A DNA stretch of 64,000 nt from Macrostomum hystrix (taxonomy: Eukaryota > Platyhelminthes > Macrostomidae). The stretch covers positions 32,326,501-32,390,500 of the forward strand of contig CATNEN010000038.1 in NCBI GenBank assembly GCA_950097015.1, written 5' to 3'. Made by a program: the position numbers and the translations under genes. The notes beneath the pieces are model-generated. The model ran no database searches and had not been told where the DNA came from. It was given only the letters and a program-made list of their open reading frames with translations. Shown piece by piece: positions 33,605 through 44,125 of this stretch; positions within the stretch are counted from its first letter, which is position 1; each line of letters begins with the position of its first letter.

Positions 33605-34313
33605 TAAAATAAGTTGTGGATGAGGTAATGGAAAACAAAGTTGCAGAGGAGATAAAACTAAGCACAGGGGACGGAAAACTAATTCATAGTCACAGATAAG
33701 GGAAAACTTAGTTGCAATTAACAGAAAACTAAGTTGCAGATGAGGGAAAACTTAAGTCCTAGATTTTGGAGTGCTCCTTGAAGGAGGGCAAAACTAACTA
33801 CTCTTTTCTGCAACTTTTTTGTTTGTATGGGTTTGATTAGGCCTAGGCCTACAACTTAAATTTGACAAACTTTCTTTGGTTTAACTTTCACATCCCCATT
33901 TCCAGTTTTTCTTCTATTCTAGTCAGTTTTTTCTTTCTTTTCTACTCATAGATATAGGTGTAGCCACACACTGCCCAATTATTTGAGCACTTGCACTAAA
34001 ATAAAAATTTATTTGTGTCAGCAAATAAAGTTATTTTTGAGAAATAAATTAGGTCTAAACCTGTAAAACTAGAGGATTGCTGCAAGTTCTTCTTCAAAAA
34101 AATTATTTAAATATAATGAAACTACCACTTGGATCCTGAAATTAGCTGATTTAGAAATGCTTTTGCATGCAAAATAAAATTAGAACTCTGTATTACTTAG
34201 CTAGGCCTTGTACCCAAGAACATGATATTTTTGCAAGCATATGTTCCTGTTATATAAACTAATGTATTGTCATTAGGCCCTAATAAGAAAATAGTTCCTG
34301 AACAGACATCGGA
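33605..34313. other. AT-rich unique sequence
   Basis: No exon or named repeat is visible. Short GGAAAACTAAGTTGCAGA-like units recur between 33615 and 33745. Confidence 0.4.
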
Positions 34314-34368
34314 TCATGAGTGGGCGCAGCTTCCTTCTCCAGGGGCAGATTGAGCACTCCTGGTGAAA
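34314..34368 (-). pseudogene. Partial copy of the PHF12 PHD1 exon end
   Basis: About 55 bases match 32395-32451, the 3' end of the PHF12 exon encoding FHPECLNPPLEKEAAPTHD. Shared stretches include GGCGCAGCTTCCTTCTCCAG. One base is missing in the Cys-Leu codons, which shifts the frame. Similarity ends at the exon/intron border of the parent (ATGAT then divergence). It lies about 1.6 kb upstream of the functional exon. Confidence 0.75.
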
Positions 34369-35361
34369 TAAAAATTTTAATTTTAAAGTGAAAGAGCAAT
34401 TAAACTCTCTGTGAACATTAGGCCCTACACAACAGAGGATTTATATTGTATGCCTAATATTAAAGATATTTCGACCCTTGAGGTTTGTTTCAAGAGCACC
34501 AACTGACAAAGTTCCTCTGAATACATAGTTAAGGGCGGTCCTAGTTTGAGATATAATAATATGTTTTCCGGCTTTTTACAAGAAGTCTTTCTTTTGTCAA
34601 TTAAAACTTTATATTCAAAATTAAATTTACTTAGAATAAAACTAAATTAATAAAAGCTACTGCACTTCTTTTTCAGATTAACAAGAAAGTATTATCTACG
34701 TTTTAAGCTTATTTTCAGTGACAAGATTTAAAGGTTTAAATATTTGTGAGTATGTTATTCGAGCTGATATTGCTGCAGCACGACAAAGCTTTAGGTGTTC
34801 ATTAATTACTATAGTAAATACATTTTTAGTTAATTAGATAAGAAGCTATATCTGTGTTCCTAGTGTGGTTGCTTCAAATGTCAAAGAATTATATTGTCAC
34901 TGCTCAACGAGCAACTGCAGTTAGCTGCTCACTGACTGGTAGGTTAAGTGACCATCATTTCCAAGTTAGCTGTACACTTATGTGATTTTTTTATTTATTT
35001 GCCTTTTTTGTTTATTTTTTATGATAGTTTTTAATCTCGCTGAATTTTCTTCTCGTTTTCACTGGTCTGTTTGCCTTATCAAATCCTAGATTTTTTAACT
35101 TAAGAACTAATGGCATAGTTATAATTGCTACTTAATAATTTTGTTGCAAATATTCCATAGACAATCAAGCACCATAGGCTACTTTTATTTACATTTATTC
35201 TAATGTTAAACAAAAATCCTAAAATATTGTCAAATTAAACCATTTAAGTTATTCTGGTTTTGCCTGTATATTTTGCAACTGTCCTATTAAGTTATTATTG
35301 TGTGCCTAGTCACAGTTTGTGAGAGCTAGCTACAGTATAGCTTTTTGGTATTTGCTTTGAA
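34369..35361. other. AT-rich unique sequence
   Basis: No coding or RNA feature recognised on either strand. Confidence 0.4.
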
Positions 35362-35500
35362 AAATAATCATAATTGTAGGAGGGCTGCAGGCAGTGGTAG
35401 GCCCCCTACATCATTTAGTGACACTAGACTAGCAGCCAGCAAGGAGGCAATTCTGCCTATTTTGCTGAGACCTGAGCATACATGCACACATACTATGGTC
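35362..35500 (-). mobile_element. SINE family A 3' fragment
   Basis: Matches only the tail-proximal part of SINE A (AGGAGGGCTGCAGGCAGTGG, then CCAGCAAGGAGGCAATTCTGCC and ACCTGAGCATACATGC). It ends shortly before the MULE-like element at 35519, whose insertion may have removed or displaced the head. Confidence 0.7.
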
Positions 35501-35692
35501 AGGAAGGTGCTCTGTGTGGGATCCTAGTCACTTCATCATTCACTTTATGTGTAAGACTTTGTCAAATCATACATCATACACTTCGTCAAATGATGTTTTG
35601 CTAAAATATAATTAGGCCTACCCTTGGTCAGTTCGTCATATACTAGTGAAGGCACTGCCAAACATTAGTCACTTCGTCATCTGCGAATCGGC

Positions 35693-37818
35693 CATGGTGC
35701 AGAAGGATTTCTGTGTACGACGGAAGGCAAATTTCAGTTTTAGCCTGCTGTACGACAGTACGACACAAGTGAACTAAGTAATTTTTTTTGTACGACAAAC
35801 TACAATGCAGAAACCCACATACTCCCGACCCAGACAAAGAGTAATAATAAGTTGTAAGTGGTAATAACAAGTTTACAAGTAATTGAAGTAATATTAATTA
35901 TGAATGATTCAATTAAATGAATTTATCAATTGGCATTATTGTCGCTGTCTTTGGGCTTCTGCTTCCGACGGCCGATGAATGGCACACGGGAAACAGCTGC
36001 TGCGCGCCTCTACAGCACCTTGCCGATGGCGTCCTTAGTTTTGGCAGCAAAAAATGGACTCCAATGCGGACGAATCCCACGGCTTTTGTCGCCTTTAAAA
36101 AAAAGTTTCGCAGAGTTGTCGAGAAATTCTTCGCATGCATCGCCGCCCATGGGTGGTAGCAACCAAGCTAACTTAGCGCGAAGCTGAAGGGTGTCGTTGG
36201 TTTGGCCTCCCTGTTGCTGTTGCGACCGCATAGTCGAGTAGAAGCTCTCGACAATCGCTTCTGGAAGAAAAAGGCGGAAAAATATGTAGATGAAATTCTG
36301 ATCAAATCTGACTGACTTGCCCAAGGTGACATTAGTTAATTTGTAGATAGCAACTGGAATTTGCAACTCACCAGTGCCACCTCGGTGTAGTGCAAAATCA
36401 AGTAGTGCACATGTTGCAAGGCCGGCTCGCTGGAAAACGTCTGGGTCGGCATAGAAAGACTGCTGCTTCGTCCACCACAACAGATGAAAATTCACCACCT
36501 GCTGTCAAACCCGATAGATGCAGTAACTGACGTGCCAAAGTGGGTGCTGCTACTTTTAAATCCGTCAGTGGCCCGTTGATGGAAGGCACCAGCCAGCTAC
36601 TGCGGCCTTCACCCGTGAAAATGACGTGGCGTATAGTGTCCACAAAGTTCGCAGCATACCTAAGTTTAGTGGACAAAAAATAAAATTAAATACAATTCGA
36701 TTTCGTTACATTTTTCTGTAGCAAAGTGGTCTTGAAATATGTGGTTTCCAGCCTCACACTAGTTACAGTACCAGTGCATTTATAGTTTTGATTGTGAAGG
36801 AGCTCACCTTCGGGCCATGGGAACTTTCAGATGAGCCAGGTGCTTATGCTTGACTGCCTCGGTCACAAGCCGCTTAAAGGCGGGAGCGCACTGGTCTGCA
36901 AACTCTTCTGCTGCAACTTCAGGGTCCCTGCATGCAATGGCACGGATGACGGCAGCTGCATCAAAGGAGGCACAATCAGAGGTGCTCGGGTCGCAGCAGC
37001 GTTGAATGCGAGCAACGAAGCTGCGGTGAAGTGCCCGGCAAGCTTCTGTGTATCACGTGCAATGTCCTGAGGAATTACTCAACTTGTTACTCGTACTAAC
37101 TACTAATAAATGTACTTGTCAAAGTTGAAAAATTACAAATTGCTAGTTTAAGTTTTGCAACAAATTAAGAAAACTTAAAAGTTACTTTTAGTTGTAGCTT
37201 GTAGTATAGTATATAGTGCTAGTGCAGTGCAGAGTGCATAGCCATAGATGATAGATTATAGAAAAGTAAAAGTTATAAGGGATAAGACAAAAGACATTAG
37301 TCAGATCAGATCAGATCTTAGATCACATCACGATCACAAGAGACGAGACTGACCAGAGGACGAGAATTACAAGATCAGATGATTATGAATTAATTCACAA
37401 TTCAATTCCCAGTAACACGATACAATGATACGCATTTCAAAAAAGAAATAAACAAGGTTAAGATTAAAACAACGGATGCACATTTGTGTGGCCTTGAATA
37501 TAAAAATGTGAAATTTGGTGCCACATAATAAAAAATTATTATTAAGTATGCCAAGATTATATTTTATTTGTGCCTCATAAAAAGATCTTTGAATAAATTT
37601 AATTTAATTATGAAAACGAAATTGTATTTTTAAATGCCTATGCATACATTGCATATAGCTTTCTAGTCAGAGATGTACGACAGTGACAGTGTGGCCAACA
37701 ACGGTACGACATGTACGACAAAGAGCCCTTGCAAAAATGAACGATGTATGACATGTACGACAACCAACCTCAATGTACGACGGAAATTTCCGTCGTACAC
37801 CCATCCTTCTGCACTATG
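35693..37818. mobile_element. Inner TIR element with perfect 10-bp target-site duplication
   Basis: The left end CATGGTGCAGAAGGAT and the complement of the right end CATAGTGCAGAAGGAT match with one change, and both continue into TGTACGACGGAA. GCGAATCGGC is duplicated exactly at 35683-35692 and 37819-37828. Extra GTACGAC motifs crowd both ends (35715-35800 and 37675-37800). It carries the 3' part of a transposase-like gene on the minus strand. It inserted into the sub-terminal repeat of the outer element, so it is the younger of the two. Confidence 0.82.
36010..37075 (-). pseudogene. C-terminal part of a hAT-like transposase gene inside the inner element
   Basis: Minus-strand segments read FDAAAVIRAIACRDPEVAAE (37000 region), then YAANFVDTIRHVIFTGEGR and LVPSINGPLTDLK (36540-36660). 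Next comes FYADPDVF...ALLDFALHRGGTGE (36370-36470) and, after a possible intron, EAIVESFYSTMRSQQQQGGQ with QLRAKLAWLLPP. These blocks are found in invertebrate transposon-derived proteins of BED-finger/hAT-like type, but the superfamily label is tentative. The N-terminal catalytic part is missing and frames change between blocks, so it is not an active transposase. A diverged paralogue lies at 39160-42960. Confidence 0.6.
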
Positions 37819-38190
37819 GCGAATCGGCTCACTCCTCATATTTAGTCACTTCATCATCTGCCAATCGGCTATAGAGCTGTAAAATAAAAGTAAAAGTAAA
37901 ATAATGAGACTAAAAAGTAAAGAAAAACATTTTAAAACTGTACATAATTGTGCATTGTCAGATTGTAGCTCGGCGCATAAATTAACCAGCACTAGATTGC
38001 TCCATGAGCTTAGTGATGCTGCTGTTGTTGTTGTGCAAATGGTGGAATGTGTCCCAATCGTAAACATTCTAGCAAAAGGCTTCAAACAGAAATTTGTCTG
38101 GCACCATACTCGGCCCATAAGCGTTCAACTCGCACTTGCAGCCGCTGGTAGTGGTAGCGCGATCTGTGTAGAAAATGATTGGGCTGTGTA

Positions 38191-38560
38191 CTATACTGTA
38201 CATGTAATAGACAGCAATGCGTATACGCAATGACCCAGTTCACCTACAGTATATATGCACATATACCTGTGCTGGCGCTCGTTGATCCCTTGGTGAACCA
38301 GTGCCACGTGAATGGGAACCAGACGCACCTTGGTGTGGAGCAGATGTAGCAATGGGTACAGTGTCAACTGCACTCGCTTAGCTCGATGTTTCAGATGTCG
38401 ATGCCACCCTTCTACTTCATTATTGGTTCTAATGGTCTGGCTGTGCACTGATCTCCGCGAGCTGGTGGACTGGGTTGTTAAGCCAAGTGCTGTTGATGTA
38501 CTCAGCCAGCTCTAGTAGCCGAGGTAGCTGAACACTGGTGACAATTGTCTGTAAATTAGA
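38191..38560 (-). pseudogene. MULE transposase C-terminal remnant, frameshifted
   Basis: On the minus strand one frame reads VQLPRLLELAEYINSTW and the adjacent frame SQTIRTNNEVEGWHRHL then LYPLLHLLH. TNNxVEGWHxxL is the hallmark of animal MULE transposases. A one-base slip near 38440-38450 separates the two blocks. The catalytic DDE part is not visible. It belongs to the outer element 35519-38941. Confidence 0.7.
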
Positions 38561-39159
38561 ATGACAGCGGAGACAGATATATTGTATGCACGAGCAACGT
38601 CATAATACATGTACACTAAGTTCATTTACGCACTAAATAGGGTGCCTAAATATTAAGTATGCAGATATGCAAAGACTGTACATAAATATGTACATTTCCC
38701 CTTGCAAGTGGCACTGAAAAACTTACATTTATATGCGCTTACACAAACACTTATAGGAACAAACTATACTCATTACATCCACAATTCACAGATCAGTATA
38801 ATCTAAGTCACTTCATCAACTGCAAATTGATTAACTGTTGGATCTTGGTCACTTCATCATCTTTCAACAGTGCACACATTTAAATTGGTCAGTTTGTCAT
38901 CCAATATGACGATATGGTAGATGACGAAGTGACTAGCACCCCACTGTGTGCGCCGCAACAGATTAGCAGTAAATTTTTTTGTGAGCTGTGCACAATGTAA
39001 AAACCATGTGCGCCAAGAAAAAAGAAACACACATTATATTAGGCCTAGTAGTTATTATATAGCAATCAAATGTCATCATCAGACTCAGATTCCGCCAGTT
39101 CAAATTTGTAGTATCGCCCAACAAATGGACAGCAAGGAACAGCCTTAATGATGCCGGTC

Positions 39160-42100
39160 TACAACTTTGCTTATAACATACTTCTTAGATGCGGGCTGCT
39201 GGAGGTCATAAAAAAGGGACCACGATGAGGTTTGATTGCAGCCTCCTTGTCCCCGGAGTATTAAGCTTGAGCAGCCTCATGCAGCAGCAGCTCTGATGCT
39301 TGCGTATAGATTGGAGGCAGCATCCATCAAAGTTTAGCTCTTTTTGCCAGAGTCGCATTCGTCTGACCACCCTGCTGTTCCTGTGAATGCATGACTGCGT
39401 AGAAAGTCTCTATGATTGCTTCTAAAAATATAGTGTGTGAGTTGGCATTATTTGCATCACAGTTAGAGAGTGAATGTTGGAATTTTTAAGCTTTGAAAAC
39501 CTGTACCTGTCCCACCATGATGAAGAGCAAAATCCAGCAAACAGCACGCCTCCTGACCTGCAGGTTTAAATACATGGATTACAATAAAGTGACCGATACA
39601 CCCGATACACCACTGCTTTATCGAGTCGCACTGTGTGCTGATGGCACAACTCTGTTGTCACACAGAGATGTGCGTGCAACTAAAATTGGTCTGCAGCCCT
39701 CAATCACTCAACTTTTATGATTGGTACTGTAATGGTCGGGACAAGCCACGGTTCCCGGCCTTCACCAGATAGAAATGTCTGGTGTATAGCACTAACGTAG
39801 ACGGCCATGTATTTGTGTGCCAGCTGTGAATTTAAGCCAAGGCTTTGGTGCCGTTCTGCTTGCTGTATGAAGCGCTTCACCGCATTTAATGTGGTAAACT
39901 GTTAGATGCTAACGTCTGGATCATTGTCTGTCAGCAGCAGAATAACAGCAGCAGCACCCATTACCGCAGCATCAGTAGCCTTAGTGAAGTCCTTATTTGA
40001 TGTTCTTACGAGTGATGCCAAGCTGTCGAGCAAGGCAATGGCCAGTCATGTGAAATCTGCTTCCACATCCGACAATTCACATGCAGTCCAAATGTAACTT
40101 CCGTGACAGCTGTCTTTGTTCACAAGCCAGCTGTGAAGCAAAGTTACACCTTGGAATTTTCCACCTGATATAAAAGTTAATTTGAATTCATTTGAATCTA
40201 ATGGATTTTGAATTTGCTTGTTCGGTATAATTTAGTCAATAATCTGTAGGTCTATTTTAAGAAATCGTCAATAGATCATAGAAATAAGTTTGACAGGGTC
40301 AGGACAGATTAGAAACTACTGAGGCATGAGCTAGGTTTGGTGGAAAGAAGACATGGAACTACCATACTACCTTTGCGAAGCGATCTGTAGCAAGGTTTTA
40401 GCTGCGGATAGTGTTTAATATCAAAGCCTTGAGAAGGGCATTCAAGAAAGCTGGCTACATTTGGCCATAGAAGAGCCATCTACTGCTGCTCACCATCTTG
40501 CACAAACTCCATGAGCTTCCAGATAGGGTTGAGCAAATCTAGGAGGCCGAGCAGATTGAAGAGGAAGTCATAGCCAAAGAGCTTGTACTGCAAAGTCTCG
40601 TCATCCTGGCAGTTAGGATGCTCTGAGCAAAAGGCCTCGTGAAGTGCCTGTAGCAATGAGATAAAAAATGTCAGTTATTAACTTCAAACTTCAGTTAGTC
40701 AATCAAATAGTAAAAAATCTTATGCCATACAAATCCACAATTGCATCCCACATCTTCATTGCAGAGCTCAGGAAGCATTGAGCAGCATAGGCTGAGATGC
40801 GCTTGGCCTTGAACCTTTCTTTGGCGTCTTCTTGTTCTTTAGCAGCTTTTTCAAGGGCAGCAAAGCCGCACCCGCATCCAAAAAGTTTCGGGGAAAATAT
40901 TTGCAAGCTTGATGAGCCGCTTAAAAAACTCAAGGTCTTTAGATTTTTGCACTTCTTTGACTCCCAAGTTTAGCAAATGGGCAGCGTCCTAAAACACTGG
41001 CAGGCTGTCGTCATTTTCTTCATAGCCCAACTTGTCACACAGAGCTAGAACAAATGGCCTTTTCTGATGGTATTGGCCATCTGCAACGAAGCTGGCAACA
41101 TTTCACAGCACAAGTCGCAGCTTTTCAACCGACTGCAGAAGCATGCCAACCAAAGCCTCTCCTCCGGCATCCATGGCACTGTCATACACAGCCGGTGCTC
41201 TTGCTGGAATGGCCATAGCACAGCTCATTGAGTCTCTAGCCAGGATCATTGCTGCTTGGTTTGTCGTGTGGCTGGGCGTACTCTTGTCACAGGTTAAGCA
41301 AACCAATGGTGGATGTCCAGTGGATGGAAGATCCTGCCGCAAGAACCTTGAGGAGTCTCGGTCCAGGCAAAATTCAAGCAGGCTCCAGAGTTCTGTGCAG
41401 AAGGCACTGAATGGAATTTTAAGTGGTGCATCTTTAAAGTGAGATGTGAAAAATAGTAAACATCAAGTACTTACTAATCCTACTATACTTGTACATCTAC
41501 ATACTGAGAACAAAGCTGATATAAAACAACTTATTCTCTACTTATTATTCTTATTCCTTATTATTTACTCATTAAATTGAATTTAAAAAGTATTAGTAAC
41601 TCACATGCCATGACCAATGTTGCCAACTGGAGCATCATTCGCAGCTTGGAGGCATATCAAATCTTCGTAGTGCATACCAGCAGATGCAGTTTGAATAATA
41701 TACATGCAGCTGCATAACAGAGATCTTACAACCTTCTGGTTGCGTGTTTGTCATTGTAGAATAAGATTTGCTTGATAATCTCATGGCATCAAAGTGATAT
41801 TTGCCAGACACCGGAGAAATGATCAGCGACAGTTGCCCAAAAAAAGCAGAATTTCGTGTGGTCGCTATGGTACTCGTGCATTCTGTCGGATGAGATTAGC
41901 AGACCCATGCTTATCGATCCTTTCTGAGTAGGGTTCCTTTAAAACATAAGCAAATATGGTAGGAATGCATGCAGTGCAGCTGATGATACTGATACTACTG
42001 ATGATCTCATCATTAAAGCCAAAATTTTAACTAAAAAATTAAGTCTAGCTTACATTTTTAAGAATGCTTCCTCCACAGAACAATCTGCTGTGAGACGCAA

Positions 42101-42960
42101 TCTTGGAATTCTGTGGCACCTGTCAAAGCATGGAACACAATAAACAATATGGTACGCACCGCAGAGCGCCACACCAATGAGAGATACCTGGAGTAAATCA
42201 GCCAGGCACTTGGCACTTTTAATCACATTATAGTCCCCATCAATTGGTAATGGTAACTGGGATTTGCAACAAGTGCCAGTGGTAGAAGCTTTCGCTCCTA
42301 GTGCCAGACATTTCATGGCTTCAGTCAGCTCTTAAAGGCTCTGAGGTTGGCTGGCTACTAGTTGTGAGAGCGCTTCAATCTTGTACACACTGTTGGCCGT
42401 CGAAGCCTCGGGAATGGCAGGTGTAGATTGAGTAACAGCTGAAGCACCTGAGTGAAAACTGAGAACAAAATGCTAGAGGATTTTCTAAACTACATACATA
42501 GAAGGACACCATTCTATATTCTGTTTGTCTTTGCTTTTTCTGAATATTAACCATCCTGTAGCTTACCTGCTTGTCCATGCAATTCAGCATCAGAATTAGA
42601 ACAACGAACAGATAAAGGCAACTCAGAGAAGGAAGCATTAGATGTACCACTGGTGGTTGGGGCAGACACCACAGATGCATCCCCAGCCAGCAGATCTTGT
42701 TCATCTTCAGCTGGTTGGTCTTGGGCATCAGAAGAAACACTTTCAGCAGCCTGTATCTCAAGCTCCCTGCTTCTAAGCATTTGTTGGACAATTTGGCAAT
42801 TATGTCGGAAAAACTTTAGTGGTCTGCTGTCCTCATTTGTATGATTTTTTATGCCTCAACTGAGATGACAAGTTGCCACGAAAAATTTTGCAATTAGCAA
42901 TGGCCACTTTCAAGGCAATATAGGCAGTAGTGCACATCAGATTTGAACTCAGAAGCTTAA
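39160..42960 (-). pseudogene. Decayed hAT-like (BED-finger) transposase gene
   Basis: Read from high to low coordinates on the minus strand. 42960-42850: a BED-finger-like end, KIFRGNLSSQLRHKK. 41950-41820: EPYSERIDKHGSANLI and HEYHSDHTKFCFFWA. 41340-40700: PPLVCLTCDKSTPSHTTNQ, ADGQYHQKRPFVLALCDKLG, then DAAHLLNLGVKEVQ. 39830-39760: YMAVYVSAIHQTFLSGEGRE then LVPTI. 39540-39360: LLDFALHHGGTG and EAIIETFYAVMHSQ. Many stop codons and frame changes interrupt it. The 3' half parallels the copy in the inner element (36010-37075). It lacks the terminal motif of the inner element in the flanks I checked. Confidence 0.55.
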
Positions 42961-43362
42961 TTTGAGTTTTGTAATATTATTTCAAAGTGGTTAATATTCT
43001 TTTTAAGTTGGTAAACATATTTAATAGGCTGATTCTTAAAATACTTGAATTTGTCTTATTTTTTTAAACCAATGAGACAATGAATAAAATAGTTTTAATG
43101 AATAAAAAGCACTCGCACTGGTAGTAGCAGCTGGAGTAGCAGCAGCACTAGTACTAGTACTAGTAGTAGTAGCAGTACTTCTAGTCATTAGGCCTATAAT
43201 AGAACTTTTAGAAGTAGCATCTGCATCTAAGACTGTGTCTATAACTGTATCAGCCTCAGCCATTGAAATTGTAGTTAATGCAATATCAGATAGAATACTT
43301 TAGATTATGAAATGAATAGGTATTGAGCAGGATACAGCAATTTTGCATGGAATTTACCACCT

Positions 43363-43619
43363 TCCTGACTGTGGCACACAAATACTTTATGCTGGCATAC
43401 ACTCACACAAGTCTATACATCTGCCCTGACTTTCTCATCGTCAGGCAGTGTACATTTCACTGTGCCTTGGAGGTTGGCCCTCAAGGGTATAAATTGCATG
43501 ACAAGCCCTCAAGCCTTCTCTTTGCTGCTGTGCCCCAAAAAATGTGGCCTCATTGTGGAATTTAACTTTGGGACTGTGGTGCAAGAGGCAATCACAATAA
43601 ATGCTCTGCCACCAACCCC
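43363..43619 (-). mobile_element. SINE family A, older copy
   Basis: Same body as other family A copies (ACATCTGCCCTGACTTTCTC, CAGTGTACATTTCACTGTGC, GAAGGCTTGAGGGC on minus). CpG-derived changes such as CTTTGCTGCTGTGCCCC for CTCCGCGGCTGCGCCCC indicate an older, decayed insertion. Confidence 0.8.
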
Positions 43620-44125
43620 CTTGCTATTTGCTTTAGCCCTATATTATATTAACAATGTAGTGGCCCATATAGACACAGTTAAATTTCAGTTAGCTGTGGT
43701 CCTTATTCGGTTTTTAATTGCTTTTATGTGTATTTTTTACAAAAACTCAAAGCTTTTCTGTTTTCTTATCAATTGCATTAGTTATTAAACATTTTTGTGT
43801 TTTAATTACCTATTGTAAACCCTACTCTAGATAACTTAAAGATAAATAATATTGCAAGGTTTTGATTTGAAAATAATGTTTCTCCTTGTAATCTAGGCTA
43901 CTAAAATATTTTTTGTTAGACATTTTCTTTTTCCTAGCTAATTTACTGTTTACATTTTTAAATAGTATCCTTGTTAATATTCTCCAAACAAAAGTAAAAA
44001 TTTAGCAATAGCAGTACTTTCTTCTTGTATATATGTTAGAATTTGAAATTGAATTATTTTCAATCTCTATTTTCTAACTCTATCATTTTGCATCATCAAA
44101 AACAAATGTCTGCTTATACATACAG
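43620..44125. other. AT-rich sequence upstream of first visible DDB1 exon
   Basis: No start-codon exon for DDB1 was recognised here. The stretch ends with the CATACAG acceptor at 44125. Confidence 0.45.

Larger units (their letters stand above)
35519..38941. mobile_element. MULE-like TIR element (outer), 3.4 kb including a nested insertion
   Basis: The left end GGATCCTAGTCACTTCATCA and the complement of the right end GGGTGCTAGTCACTTCGTCA agree in 17 of 20 bases. Flanks CTCTGTGTG (35510-35518) and CACTGTGTG (38942-38950) look like a 9-bp target-site duplication with one change. Sub-terminal copies of GTCACTTCRTCATCTG occur inside both ends (about 35666, 37847, 38809, 38848). The minus strand holds a frameshifted C-terminal MULE transposase remnant at 38191-38560. 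A second TIR element occupies 35693-37818, so the outer element itself is only about 1.3 kb and non-autonomous. Confidence 0.75.
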
